Shown here: positions 9,946 through 20,295 of the stretch, piece by piece
How the letters are laid out: every line of letters starts with the position of its first letter
How positions within the stretch are numbered: position 1 is the first letter of the stretch
Source: an uncultured Bacteroidota bacterium
Lineage (GTDB): Bacteria > Bacteroidota > Bacteroidia > Chitinophagales > Chitinophagaceae
DNA length: 55,871 nt
NCBI GenBank assembly: GCA_903927185.1
Contig: CAIYLW010000018.1
Coordinates: 1-55,871, forward strand
Direction of reading: 5' to 3'
Program-made: the position numbers and the translations under genes
Notes under the pieces: generated by a model
Told to the model about the DNA's origin: nothing
The model's input: the letters and a program-made list of their open reading frames with translations, nothing else
Databases searched by the model: none

Positions 9946-10683
9946 CTAAAAATCGATTCCGATCCATTTACGTTTGCTCTTTTCGTACTTCTCAAAATTG
10001 AATTTGTACAGCTTTCCTGGGCGGTGCGGTACATCCTGCTCCATCTCATTGATATCTATTAATAGATCCATGGAGGCGAACTTTTTGCGAAAATTTCTTC
10101 TATCCAAACTAACACCTAAAATGGCTTCGTATAAGTTTTGTAATTCCCTCAGCGAGAACTTCTCTGCAAGTAAATTAAACCCAAGCGGGTGCTCCTGAAT
10201 CATTTTCTGAAGCCACCTATAGCATTCATCCACAATTTCTTTGTGGTCGAAAGCCATGTCTTTTAAAGTTGAAATGGAATGCCAATTCAAATCGTTATCA
10301 TGAATTTTAAGCTCGTGATGATTAATATTCAATAAAGAACAATAAGCAACTGTAATTACTCTTCCTCCTGGATGGCGGGCGGGGTTACTAAAAGCCCTCA
10401 CCTGATCTAAAAAGACATCGTTCATTCCTGTTCGCTCTTTTAAAACCCTATAAGCTGCCTGGTCTAATTCTTCATTATCTTTTACAATATCACCCAGGAG
10501 AGAATAATGCCCTTGATAATATTCTAAATCACTTTTGATCACTAAAACCTTTAATTTATTTTCTTCGAAACCAAATATCGCGCAGTCTACCGTAACTGGC
10601 ACTTTAGGATAAGCCTGTACCAATTTTTTAGCATCTTTTATAAGATGTTCATGCGGTTTCTCGTAGGGATTTTTTTTGATCAT
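9946..10683 (-). CDS. Nudix-type transcriptional regulator (NrtR/AraR-like) with degenerate Nudix box
   Basis: A 245-aa protein from the ATG at 10683; a TTG at 10737 would add an unlikely 18-residue tail. Residues about 25-160 form a Nudix fold. The Nudix box position reads GDIVKDNEELDQAAYRVLKE followed by RTGM, so the catalytic RExxEE is replaced by RVLKER and hydrolase activity is unlikely. The C-terminal ~85 residues are the winged-helix domain of the NrtR family (FSLRELQNLYEAILG, LDRRNFRKKF). Family members sense nucleotide or sugar-related ligands and repress metabolic operons. It lies directly upstream of the amylase-sus genes on the same strand, with a palindrome cluster between, so control of starch use is the natural inference. 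Confidence 0.85.
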   Translation of the reverse strand: MIKKNPYEKPHEHLIKDAKKLVQAYPKVPVTVDCAIFGFEENKLKVLVIKSDLEYYQGHYSLLGDIVKDNEELDQAAYRVLKERTGMNDVFLDQVRAFSNPARHPGGRVITVAYCSLLNINHHELKIHDNDLNWHSISTLKDMAFDHKEIVDECYRWLQKMIQEHPLGFNLLAEKFSLRELQNLYEAILGVSLDRRNFRKKFASMDLLIDINEMEQDVPHRPGKLYKFNFEKYEKSKRKWIGIDF

Positions 10684-10823
10684 GGTACTATAGTTAGTTT
10701 CAACCTTTGGTATTCTAATATGCAATCGAAACGTCAAGATACAAAGTTTTACAATATTGTGTCCTTTCTACATAGTTGATTTCCATCATTAGCATTCTGC
10801 ACCTAACTTTAACGGCCAATTAA

Positions 10824-12935
<2,112 letters not shown>

Positions 12936-12936
12936 C

Positions 12937-13608
12937 ATGCTACAACCTACTACTTTAAAATTCTTAGTGAATCTAAAAAAAAATAATAGTAAAGAATGGT
13001 TCGATACCAATAGAAAACTATACGAATTAGCGAAAGTTGATTTTGCTAATTTGGTGGAATCTGTGATTAAGCAAGTTGAAAAAAAAGATACTAGTATAGC
13101 CGGACTTACCGCTAAAGATTGCATGTTTAGAATTAATCGTGACGTGCGTTTTAGCAAGAACAAAGAACCCTATAAAACAAATTTCGGAGCTAGTATCACG
13201 GCAGGTGGAAAGAAGTCAATCCTTGCTGGTTATTATTTTCATCTTGAACCAGGTGGAAAGAGTTTTGTGGGAGGCGGTCTATATGTGGCAGAGCCTGATA
13301 AGCTTAAAAAAATACGTCAAGAAATTGATTATGGTTGGAATGAATTTTCTAAAACAATCCAACACAAAAAATTTAAAGAATATTATACTGATTTAGACAA
13401 ATCAGAAGGAATGAGTTTAGTGAGAGAACCTAAAGGATATGAAAAAGATAATCCAGCTATCGACTACATCAAATTAAAAAGCTGGATTGCATTAAGACCT
13501 ATAACAGACAAACAATTAACTGAAAAAGAATTGGTTAAAATAATCAGTTCCTCCTTTGAAGCGCTTCAACCATTACTTGTTTTTTTAAATAGAGGTTTAT
13601 CAGAATAA
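12937..13608 (+). CDS. DUF2461 family protein (TIGR02453)
   Basis: A 223-aa cytosolic protein of the DUF2461 family, recognised by the N-terminal FLVNLKKNNSKEWFDTNRKLYE signature, the DCMFRINRDVRFSKNKEPYKTNF core and the GYYFHLEPGGKSFVGGGLY stretch. The start codon follows the ligA stop after one base, so translation is probably coupled. No biochemical function is established for the family to my knowledge. There is no signal peptide or membrane segment. Confidence 0.9.
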   Translation: MLQPTTLKFLVNLKKNNSKEWFDTNRKLYELAKVDFANLVESVIKQVEKKDTSIAGLTAKDCMFRINRDVRFSKNKEPYKTNFGASITAGGKKSILAGYYFHLEPGGKSFVGGGLYVAEPDKLKKIRQEIDYGWNEFSKTIQHKKFKEYYTDLDKSEGMSLVREPKGYEKDNPAIDYIKLKSWIALRPITDKQLTEKELVKIISSSFEALQPLLVFLNRGLSE

Positions 13609-13626
13609 AGTAAGCTGCTATGATTA

Positions 13627-15120
13627 CTATCTTTCTAATTCTTTAAAAGCCTTACTCAATTGCTCAATAGTATCAGAGGCAAGTAATGATTCCGTCGATT
13701 GTTCAGCTAATGCCAGATCTGCTGCTAATCCATGCAGGTACACACCAAGTAAAGCTGCCAGTGAAGAAGGATATCCTTGTGCGAGTAATGCTGTGATGAT
13801 GCCGGTTAATGTATCACCAGAACCTGCTTTTGCCAATCCAACATTTCCATTAATATTAAACCAGCCTTTCCCATTGGATGCAATTAATGTATGATGTCCT
13901 TTTACCAGAATTACCAATTGATATTTTTCAGAGAAATGAATGGCTTTCTCCCATCTTTCAAATTCATTATCTGACACACCAAATAAACGATCAAATTCTT
14001 TAGGATGTGGAGTAAGAATAGAATCGCTTGGAATTTTTGATATCCAATCTGGATTATTGGAAATGATATTTAATGCATCAGCATCTATTACTATTGGCTT
14101 CTTATAATTTTCAATAAGGGTAAATAGCAATTTTTCTGTTCCCTTATCTGTCCCCAAACCTGGCCCAATTCCGATAGTAGAAAATCTTTCAAAGTTCATT
14201 GAATTTAATTCTCTTGAAATTACCATTGCTTCGGGTAAAGCACAATGTATAATGATTTCAGTATGAGAAGGAATAGAAACCGTTAACATACCTAAGCCTG
14301 CTCGCATAGCGGCACGCGCGGAAAGAATAGCCGCACCCATTTTACCCCTGCCTCCAGCAATGAGTAATGCATGACCAAATATTCCTTTATGTGCGAATTC
14401 GTTTCTTGGTTTGAAAAAGGATTTAATATTCGATTTGCTTATGAGCGAATAAATAGCTGGCAATCCATGTAAAAATTCAGAAAGTAGTTGAATGTTTATT
14501 ACTTGTATTTCCCCGAAATATGCTTCGTTTTCAGCAGCCAGAAAGCAAAGTTTAATAGCTTGAAAGGCAAGAGTGGTAGTAGCTTTTATAATTGTATTCC
14601 CTTTTGAAGAATGATCTACACATAAGCCTGAAGGAATATCAATCGAAATAATTTCTGCACCTGATAAATTCATCGTATCTACTAAATCTTTCGAAAGAGC
14701 TTTGAGAGAATCTTTTAAGCCAGTGCCGTATAAAGCATCAATTAAAAGGTCTGATGCTAGTATCGTGGGTAATGCATCAACCGATTGAATAAAATGTATT
14801 TCAGTTGTGTAAGCATGCAGACGATGTAAATTTATTTGAAAGTCATTCGTTCCGATTTTACCCATCTCTAAAATATATATCCGAACTAAATATCCTTTTG
14901 CAATCAAAAGTCTTGCAATAGCTAATCCATCACCTCCATTATTTCCTTTTGCGCAAAAAATTAAGATTGACTGATCAATAGAATATTTTTTAGAAATATA
15001 TTCCACACAGTTTATAGATGCACGTTCCATTAAATCGATGGAATCAATGGGTTCATGCTTGATTGTATATGCATCCCATTCACGAATTTGTTGTGCAGAA
15101 AGAAGTTTCATATTATTCAT
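13627..15120 (-). CDS. nnr: Bifunctional NAD(P)HX epimerase / ADP-dependent NAD(P)HX dehydratase
   Basis: A 497-aa fusion of the YjeF N-terminal epimerase and the C-terminal ribokinase-like dehydratase. The epimerase half (about 1-215) carries GNNGGDG at 59-65 and the DALYGTGL motif. The dehydratase half has GHALLIAGGRGKMGAA, GPGLGTD and the catalytic KAGSGDTLTG motif. The enzyme repairs hydrated NAD(P)H. Two in-frame ATGs are possible (15120 and 15111); the first is listed. It is convergent with the ligA-DUF2461 pair, 18 bp apart, and no terminator hairpin is evident between them. Confidence 0.95.
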   Translation of the reverse strand: MNNMKLLSAQQIREWDAYTIKHEPIDSIDLMERASINCVEYISKKYSIDQSILIFCAKGNNGGDGLAIARLLIAKGYLVRIYILEMGKIGTNDFQINLHRLHAYTTEIHFIQSVDALPTILASDLLIDALYGTGLKDSLKALSKDLVDTMNLSGAEIISIDIPSGLCVDHSSKGNTIIKATTTLAFQAIKLCFLAAENEAYFGEIQVINIQLLSEFLHGLPAIYSLISKSNIKSFFKPRNEFAHKGIFGHALLIAGGRGKMGAAILSARAAMRAGLGMLTVSIPSHTEIIIHCALPEAMVISRELNSMNFERFSTIGIGPGLGTDKGTEKLLFTLIENYKKPIVIDADALNIISNNPDWISKIPSDSILTPHPKEFDRLFGVSDNEFERWEKAIHFSEKYQLVILVKGHHTLIASNGKGWFNINGNVGLAKAGSGDTLTGIITALLAQGYPSSLAALLGVYLHGLAADLALAEQSTESLLASDTIEQLSKAFKELER

Positions 15121-15166
15121 TCTAGCTTAAAGTTACTAAAGCAAATCCTGAACAGTTATAGATAAA

Positions 15167-18019
15167 CTACTGAACCTTCATGATTGTGAATATTCTATTT
15201 TGAATTTTTACCGAACCTGCATCCATTCGCCATCGAATATTAATTGCTTCTCCGTCTGCAACTTCAACAATACCCTGCAGGTCAATGTCTTCGCCATTCA
15301 TGGAGCTTAATCTTGACCTTGTTGAATTAGGTACCAGTGAATTCCCTTTATAAATACTGAAAAAAGCTTTAGCACTAGTTACGGATTCAGCTCTTGTAAA
15401 AAGAGTACCAGTTGTAGAACTTCCGAAACCGGTAATAGCACCAGCTAGATCGTCAGTACCTAAATCTCCACCAACTGTTGATGATCCAACCGTTGTAACA
15501 TTACCCAGTATGGTGAACATTGCAAAACTGGATAATGAACGAAGTATAAAGCTTGGTAAAGTAGGAAGTGTAATTGTAGAACTATTCAGACTTACTGCTC
15601 CTGAAATGGTTAGCATTCTTCCATTTAATGTACTACTAAGGCCCATCGATACAGCACCAGCATGTGATATTAAGGTCCCTTGCCAGTTAGAGTTAGCACC
15701 AGTAGACATAGCCCCCTCAGCAATCCAATAAACATTATTGGCAGTAGCACCGTTAATTAAAAGAAGATTACTTCCTTCTGCTGTACTCCAGGCTGCAGCA
15801 AACTTGAAAATAAATAAAGCGTCGGAATGACCTTCTCCATTCAACGTAATAGTACCAGTATTAGTTGCTGCTGCTGCTGTTGATTGTGTATAAATGCCAG
15901 CTTTAAGTTCTTCATTTGCATAACCAACTTCATGCACATTGGTTCCAGGTCTACCAATCAGATCATTATACAATAAGTTTAAATCAATGGTGGCCTGAGG
16001 GGTACGAGCTACCGGTACAAGTGTGAATTGGCTATTAAAACTTACTGCATATTTTCCTGCCACAGCTGGTGTAATTGTCATTCCCTGTATTGCCGTATCT
16101 ACCGTTGCAAAGGTAAAAATTTCGTCTCCGGCAGATACCATATTAGACTGACCGGCACTATTTGCCAATACATAAGCCTCAGTAGCCAGAGTACCTGATA
16201 TTGGGAGTGTATCAGTTGTGATTCCTGTTGTTGTAAATGTGATTGAATTTGCACCGGATAATGCTAATGTTGATGTATTGTCATTGGCTATTCCAGTACC
16301 TCCATTAATTGGTAAGACGATACCTCTTAAGTATTTACTCAACATAACTGCTGTATCCGCTTTTTGTAATAAACTTACCGTATCGGTGATATTTAATTTC
16401 CTGATTCCTAAATTTAATGTATCCGCATTCAATGCAACTATGCTATTCAAATATGGATTTAGCATCGAAGTAGTATCTAACTTTCGCAGGTATGGTAACA
16501 ACATCGATGTTGTATCCCCAACAACTCCCGTTTCCCCTTTTGCTCCAGTTGCGCCATCAACTCCGTTAGATCCTGCATTGCCTGCAGCTCCATTAGTTCC
16601 AGCACTACCAATATCACCCTTTGCTCCGGTAGATCCATCTATTCCATTTAATCCTGCTACTCCAGTTACACCTGTTAATCCTATTAGTCCTTGTAAACCA
16701 GTTGCTCCATCTACTCCATTTGTTCCATTTATTCCTGCATCACCTTTTGCGCCAGTTACTCCTATCGATCCTTGTAAACCAGTTGCTCCATCTACTCCAT
16801 TCGTTCCATTTATTCCTGCAACACCATTTACTCCTGTTACTCCTATCGATCCTTGTAAACCAGTTGCTCCTGTTAATCCTATTAGTCCTTGTAAACCAGT
16901 TGCTCCATCTACTCCATTCGTTCCGTTTATTCCTGCAACACCATTTACTCCTGTTACTCCTATCGATCCTTGTAAACCAGTTGCTCCATCTACTCCATTC
17001 GTTCCGTTTATTCCTGCAACACCAGTTACTCCTGTTAATCCTATCAATCCTTGTGAACCAGTTGCTCCATCTACTCCGCTAAATCCTGCTTTGCCTGCAG
17101 CTCCATTAGTTCCAGCACTACCAATATCACCCTTTGCTCCGGTAGATCCATCTATTCCATTTAATCCTGCTACTCCAGTTACACCTGTTAAACCTATTGC
17201 ACCAGTTGCTCCTGTTACTCCTATCGATCCTTGTAAACCAGTTGCTCCATCTACTCCAGATATTCCAATTTCTCCTTTTACTCCTTGAATTCCTTGTAAA
17301 CCCTGTTCACCTTTTGTTCCTGTTGTTCCATCAACTCCATTGGTTCCATCCTGACCTGTTACGCCTATTGCTCCAATATCACCTTTTGCTCCATTATTAC
17401 CATTGTTTCCGTTTGATCCATTAGTTCCATCCTGACCTGTTAATCCTGCTGCTCCGGAATCACCCTTTGCTCCATTGGTTCCATTTGATCCGTTGATACC
17501 GTTGGTTCCATCCTGACCTGTTAATCCTGCTGCTCCGGAATTACCCTTTGCTCCATTGGTTCCATTTAATCCATTGGTTCCATTAGTTCCATTGATTCCA
17601 TTAGTTCCATTGGTTACATCTGTGTTTAATGCAAATAAAGCATAAGGCACACTTAGTAATTCGCTACTGCCTACTATCGTATAATCTGAACCGCCATTTG
17701 GATCCGTTTCAATTTTAATATAGTAAGGACCTTTTGACCAATCTATTTTTTCAAATGCTCCTTCAACTATTGTTCCTGCACCTATTTGCATAGTCACTAA
17801 ACCATTGGCATTTGTGGTTCCGTTTTGCTTTTCAACATAAACCGCAACTCCAGTTGATAATCCTTGTAATACACTTATGCGCATCCCAATTGGTTTCACA
17901 GATACCAAAGAGTTATCTGCATTTCGTATCACTGCCTGATAACTCATTTTTTGTGGTGCCTGTGCAAACAAATTCATTGTAAAAAAAATAGAAACCAATA
18001 GGAATAGGATCTTTTTCAC
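15167..18019 (-). CDS. Collagen-like surface protein with permuted DUF3494 (ice-binding-like) C-terminal region
   Basis: A 950-aa protein with a signal peptide (MKKILFLL...LFAQ, 20 aa). An N-terminal domain common in Bacteroidota surface proteins follows (PQKMSYQAVIRNADNSLV, about 22-130). About 120 Gly-X-Y triplets fill residues 137-500. A stalk region has the GGTGIA...LSGANSITF...LPISGTLAT motif (570-612). The DUF3494-like sequence comes next: the later part of the domain (about 672-819) precedes its usual beginning (about 826-880, SFAMFTILGNVTTVGSSTVGGDLG). It ends in a short beta domain finishing IMKVQ. No T9SS domain of its own is obvious. It follows the T9SS-tagged gene by 5 bp. The role is probably adhesion or surface coating; ice binding is only a family association. 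Confidence 0.85.
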   Translation of the reverse strand: MKKILFLLVSIFFTMNLFAQAPQKMSYQAVIRNADNSLVSVKPIGMRISVLQGLSTGVAVYVEKQNGTTNANGLVTMQIGAGTIVEGAFEKIDWSKGPYYIKIETDPNGGSDYTIVGSSELLSVPYALFALNTDVTNGTNGINGTNGTNGLNGTNGAKGNSGAAGLTGQDGTNGINGSNGTNGAKGDSGAAGLTGQDGTNGSNGNNGNNGAKGDIGAIGVTGQDGTNGVDGTTGTKGEQGLQGIQGVKGEIGISGVDGATGLQGSIGVTGATGAIGLTGVTGVAGLNGIDGSTGAKGDIGSAGTNGAAGKAGFSGVDGATGSQGLIGLTGVTGVAGINGTNGVDGATGLQGSIGVTGVNGVAGINGTNGVDGATGLQGLIGLTGATGLQGSIGVTGVNGVAGINGTNGVDGATGLQGSIGVTGAKGDAGINGTNGVDGATGLQGLIGLTGVTGVAGLNGIDGSTGAKGDIGSAGTNGAAGNAGSNGVDGATGAKGETGVVGDTTSMLLPYLRKLDTTSMLNPYLNSIVALNADTLNLGIRKLNITDTVSLLQKADTAVMLSKYLRGIVLPINGGTGIANDNTSTLALSGANSITFTTTGITTDTLPISGTLATEAYVLANSAGQSNMVSAGDEIFTFATVDTAIQGMTITPAVAGKYAVSFNSQFTLVPVARTPQATIDLNLLYNDLIGRPGTNVHEVGYANEELKAGIYTQSTAAAATNTGTITLNGEGHSDALFIFKFAAAWSTAEGSNLLLINGATANNVYWIAEGAMSTGANSNWQGTLISHAGAVSMGLSSTLNGRMLTISGAVSLNSSTITLPTLPSFILRSLSSFAMFTILGNVTTVGSSTVGGDLGTDDLAGAITGFGSSTTGTLFTRAESVTSAKAFFSIYKGNSLVPNSTRSRLSSMNGEDIDLQGIVEVADGEAINIRWRMDAGSVKIQNRIFTIMKVQ
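16570..17191. repeat. 81-bp tandem coding repeats plus a ~98-bp exact duplication 513 bp apart (collagen region)
   Basis: Within the collagen-like gene the string ttgtaaacc recurs at 16691, 16772, 16853, 16889, 16970 and, with one change, 17051. The spacing is 81, 81, 36, 81 and 81 bp, that is 27-aa units of nine Gly-X-Y triplets with one 12-aa partial unit. A separate block beginning cctgcagctccattag occurs at 16581 and again at 17094 and is identical for about 98 bp. Near-identical DNA copies point to recent unit duplication and easy length variation. Confidence 0.9.
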
Positions 18020-18024
18020 TTTAC

Positions 18025-18519
18025 TTAATTTTTAATGATTTTAAATGACTTCGCTTTTTTACTTAAATGGGCAACTAACAAAATATAAGTGGCTCCCGCA
18101 TAGTGCGCCATATTTATATTTAAAAAGTTTTCTTTAACTATTCTACTTTCTAAAAACTGACCATCAATTGTAAATAATTGGCAAGTAATTCCAGTACCAT
18201 TTATGTCTGAAACTTGTATGTTTAAATTATTAAATACAGGATTGGGCCAAACGGTTACGCTGATATTTGAATCTATCAACGCTTCTAATTTTCCATACAC
18301 TTGTTGCATTCCTTGTGAAACAGTGATATCAGTTCCTGTACTGATATAATCTATTTGTCCAATAGAATAACTAACGGTTCCTGAACTACTCAAAATATTA
18401 GATCCTGAAACCACCACAGCCTTTTGTGATTGAACAGAAGTAAAACTGAAGCCAAACAGGGCAATGCCCATTAATATGTTTTTAAAAAAAATTATTTTAT
18501 TTGTTTTAGGTAACCACAA
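18025..18519 (-). CDS. Small secreted protein with T9SS type A sorting domain
   Basis: A 164-aa protein. A short conserved secreted domain (SGSNILSSSGTVSYSIGQIDY...VSQGMQQVY) is followed by a T9SS sorting domain (VWPNPVFNNLNIQV, ending FKIIKN). The listed start at 18519 is TTG. The first ATG, at 18471, would leave a signal peptide without positive residues, so the TTG (giving KTNKIIFFKN before the hydrophobic core) is preferred but not certain. Proteins of this form often sit next to collagen-like or ice-binding-like surface proteins in Bacteroidota. Here the collagen gene starts 5 bp after its stop, so the two form an operon. Confidence 0.75.
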   Translation of the reverse strand: MWLPKTNKIIFFKNILMGIALFGFSFTSVQSQKAVVVSGSNILSSSGTVSYSIGQIDYISTGTDITVSQGMQQVYGKLEALIDSNISVTVWPNPVFNNLNIQVSDINGTGITCQLFTIDGQFLESRIVKENFLNINMAHYAGATYILLVAHLSKKAKSFKIIKN

Positions 18520-18994
18520 GACTAATTTCGAAGTAACAATAAGACGATAAATTAACTGAGCATGAAAGCTAACCCAATTATTAAAAAAGGGCTATTACAG
18601 TTGAAATTGATTGGCTTAAATTAATTAAACCTATCAAACCAAAGTAGAGATTAACTATATACAGGAGTATTAATCTACATGCTAACATGTAGCAAAAAAT
18701 TAGAAATCTCCTATCAAATTAAGGTTTACTAGAAAGCTAAAAAAAAGAAAAAGATAGATTTATTAAACATGGGGTAAGTAGGAGAGGATTATGTAGAAAC
18801 CAAAGGTTTTTGCTATCTATCGTTACTATGGCAAAGTTAGCATTAAATAATTGGTAATCAATTATTTATATTTATTTATTTTATTGTATGTATATGTTAT
18901 AACATTGATGTTGTAACCTTATTCATACTCTAATGAGTACTAAAAGATAAAGAATTAAAAAATAAATAAATCCTTGTAATTATATGTCAGGGCA
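18520..18994. other. 475-bp non-coding interval: long leader and promoter for the surface-protein pair
   Basis: No sizeable gene is seen. It holds a minus-strand promoter (18832-18861) about 300 nt upstream of the T9SS-tagged gene, with an inverted repeat inside that promoter (18845-18867) and another further down the leader (CTACATG-ctaa-CATGTAG, 18675-18692). A hydrophobic 35-codon minus-strand reading frame (18688 to 18581, starting MLACRLILLYIV) is present but can arise by chance in such AT-rich DNA. The rest is A/T-rich without recognisable structure. Confidence 0.6.
18832..18861 (-). promoter_or_regulatory. Promoter with internal inverted repeat (Bacteroidota type)
   Basis: On the minus strand TTG (18861-18859) and TAACTTTG (18839-18832) are separated by 19 bp, a textbook match to the TTG-N19-TAnnTTTG pattern. 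AAATAATTG-gtaat-CAATTATTT (18845-18867), a perfect 9-bp inverted repeat, fills the space between the two boxes and covers the -33 box, as an operator would. The nearest minus-strand gene is the T9SS-tagged protein starting at 18519, giving a leader near 300 nt. Confidence 0.6.
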
Positions 18995-19028
18995 TAAAAA
19001 AACCACTTACATTTTAGTGTAAGTGGTT
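18995..19028 (-). terminator. Rho-independent terminator after asd
   Basis: An 11-bp perfect stem (AACCACTTACA / TGTAAGTGGTT, 19001-19011 with 19018-19028) and a 6-nt loop. On the minus strand it is followed by a run of six T. It lies 80 bp past the asd stop. Confidence 0.9.
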
Positions 19029-19107
19029 AATATTTATTTATGCCAAAATGGGCTTTATGTAGTGACCCGATAATTATGAATCGGTGTTCTTTGATAAAAA
19101 ATTCAAT

Positions 19108-20097
19108 TTATAAAAGACCTTTTGAAATCATGTATTCTGCGATCTGGATAGCATTGGTTGCAGCACCTTTTCTAAGATTATCACTTACAATCCACATATT
19201 CAAAGTTTTGTCTTGTGTTTCATCTCTTCGCAATCTGCCTACAAAAACTTCATCCTTCTCGTGAGCCCATAATGGCATAGGATATAATTGATTGGCATCG
19301 TCTTGCTGGAGTATAATTCCGGGTGATGATGCAAGTAAGTTTTTTACTTCCGATAACTCGAATTCATTTTCAAATTCAACATTCACGCTTTCACTATGTC
19401 CGCCTACCACTGGAATACGAACAGTTGTAGCTGTTACACGAATGCTATCATCTTGCATGATCTTGTTCGTTTCTTTTACCATTTTCATTTCTTCCTTGGT
19501 ATAACCATTTTCCAGGAACACATCGATCTGCGGAATCACGTTTAAGTCGATCTGGTATTTGTATGCCATCTCGCCTTCCACACCTTTTCTTTCATTAAAC
19601 AATTGATCAACTGCTTTTTTGCCAGTACCAGTAACACTTTGATAAGTGCTCACCACAATTCTTTTAATTTTATACTTGTTATGCAAAGGCTGTAAAGCAA
19701 CTACCATTTGAATAGTAGAGCAGTTTGGATTAGCAATGATATAGTCCTCAGCAGTTAACACAAATGCATTCACTTCAGGAACTACTAATTTTTTAGTAGG
19801 GTCCATTCTCCAGGCTGAAGAGTTATCAATTACTCTAATTCCAGCTGCAGCAAATTTCGGAGCCCACTCAAGTGAAGTACCTCCACCTGCTGAAAAGATA
19901 GCCACAGCCGGTTTTGCTGCAATACCGTCATCCATACTCACTACCTTATAGCTTTTTCCTTTAAAGATCACTTCCTTACCAACTGATCTTTCAGAAGCTA
20001 CTGGAATAATCTCAGATACCGGAAAATTACGCTCTGCTAATACCTGCAACATTTTAGTGCCTACTAAGCCGGTGGCACCTACGACGGCTACTTTCAT
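19108..20097 (-). CDS. asd: Aspartate-semialdehyde dehydrogenase
   Basis: A 329-aa NADP-dependent enzyme converting aspartyl phosphate to aspartate semialdehyde for the Lys/DAP, Met and Thr pathways. Visible signatures are the N-terminal Rossmann motif GATGLVG (7-13), SAGGGTS, DNSSAWRM, active-site Cys126 in NPNCST, the SVTGTGK loop and catalytic His234 in GGHSES. Length is normal. It stands alone between its own terminator and the terminator of the upstream kinase gene. Confidence 0.97.
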   Translation of the reverse strand: MKVAVVGATGLVGTKMLQVLAERNFPVSEIIPVASERSVGKEVIFKGKSYKVVSMDDGIAAKPAVAIFSAGGGTSLEWAPKFAAAGIRVIDNSSAWRMDPTKKLVVPEVNAFVLTAEDYIIANPNCSTIQMVVALQPLHNKYKIKRIVVSTYQSVTGTGKKAVDQLFNERKGVEGEMAYKYQIDLNVIPQIDVFLENGYTKEEMKMVKETNKIMQDDSIRVTATTVRIPVVGGHSESVNVEFENEFELSEVKNLLASSPGIILQQDDANQLYPMPLWAHEKDEVFVGRLRRDETQDKTLNMWIVSDNLRKGAATNAIQIAEYMISKGLL

Positions 20098-20123
20098 TTT
20101 TTACTTTTTATTTTGATTGAAAA

Positions 20124-20153
20124 TTAAAAGGCCTCCCCAATTTGGGAAGGCCT
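20124..20153 (-). terminator. Terminator after the PfkB-type kinase gene
   Basis: On the minus strand AGGCCTTCCC pairs with GGGAGGCCT (one bulged T) around a short A/T loop and is followed by TTTTAATTTT. It sits between the kinase stop (20296) and the asd start (20097). The remaining ~140 bp of this gap show nothing recognisable. Confidence 0.75.
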
Positions 20154-20295
20154 CTAAGTATATTAATCATACACAACGTGGAGACACCTTCCCTTTAGAG
20201 AGGTTTCTTATTGCGTTTTGTATGTTTCAATGTCATCATTATGCTGCGAAAATATTGTGAATGCCTAAATATGCCAAAATTATTTTAGAAATAGA

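Noticed and set aside
10683..10737. TTG start for the Nudix regulator 18 codons upstream
   Set aside because: Homologous Nudix regulators begin shortly before the PVTVDCAIFG strand, and the ATG at 10683 suits this.
16570..17191. Regular repeats that could be mistaken for a CRISPR array
   Set aside because: The period is a multiple of three, repeats and spacers are both conserved, and everything stays in frame as Gly-X-Y triplets. No cas gene is present.
16218..17288. Long plus-strand open frame of 356 codons rich in Pro-Val-Thr-Pro
   Set aside because: It is the antisense shadow of the Gly-X-Y repeats: glycine codons GGN read as CC-containing proline codons on the other strand, and the repeat lacks stops. 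It has no signal or domain of its own.
20154..20295. Second hairpin or remnant gene between the kinase and asd genes
   Set aside because: CCTTCCCTTTAGAGAGG resembles the nearby terminator sequence but does not pair with it in a simple stem; no frame of note.
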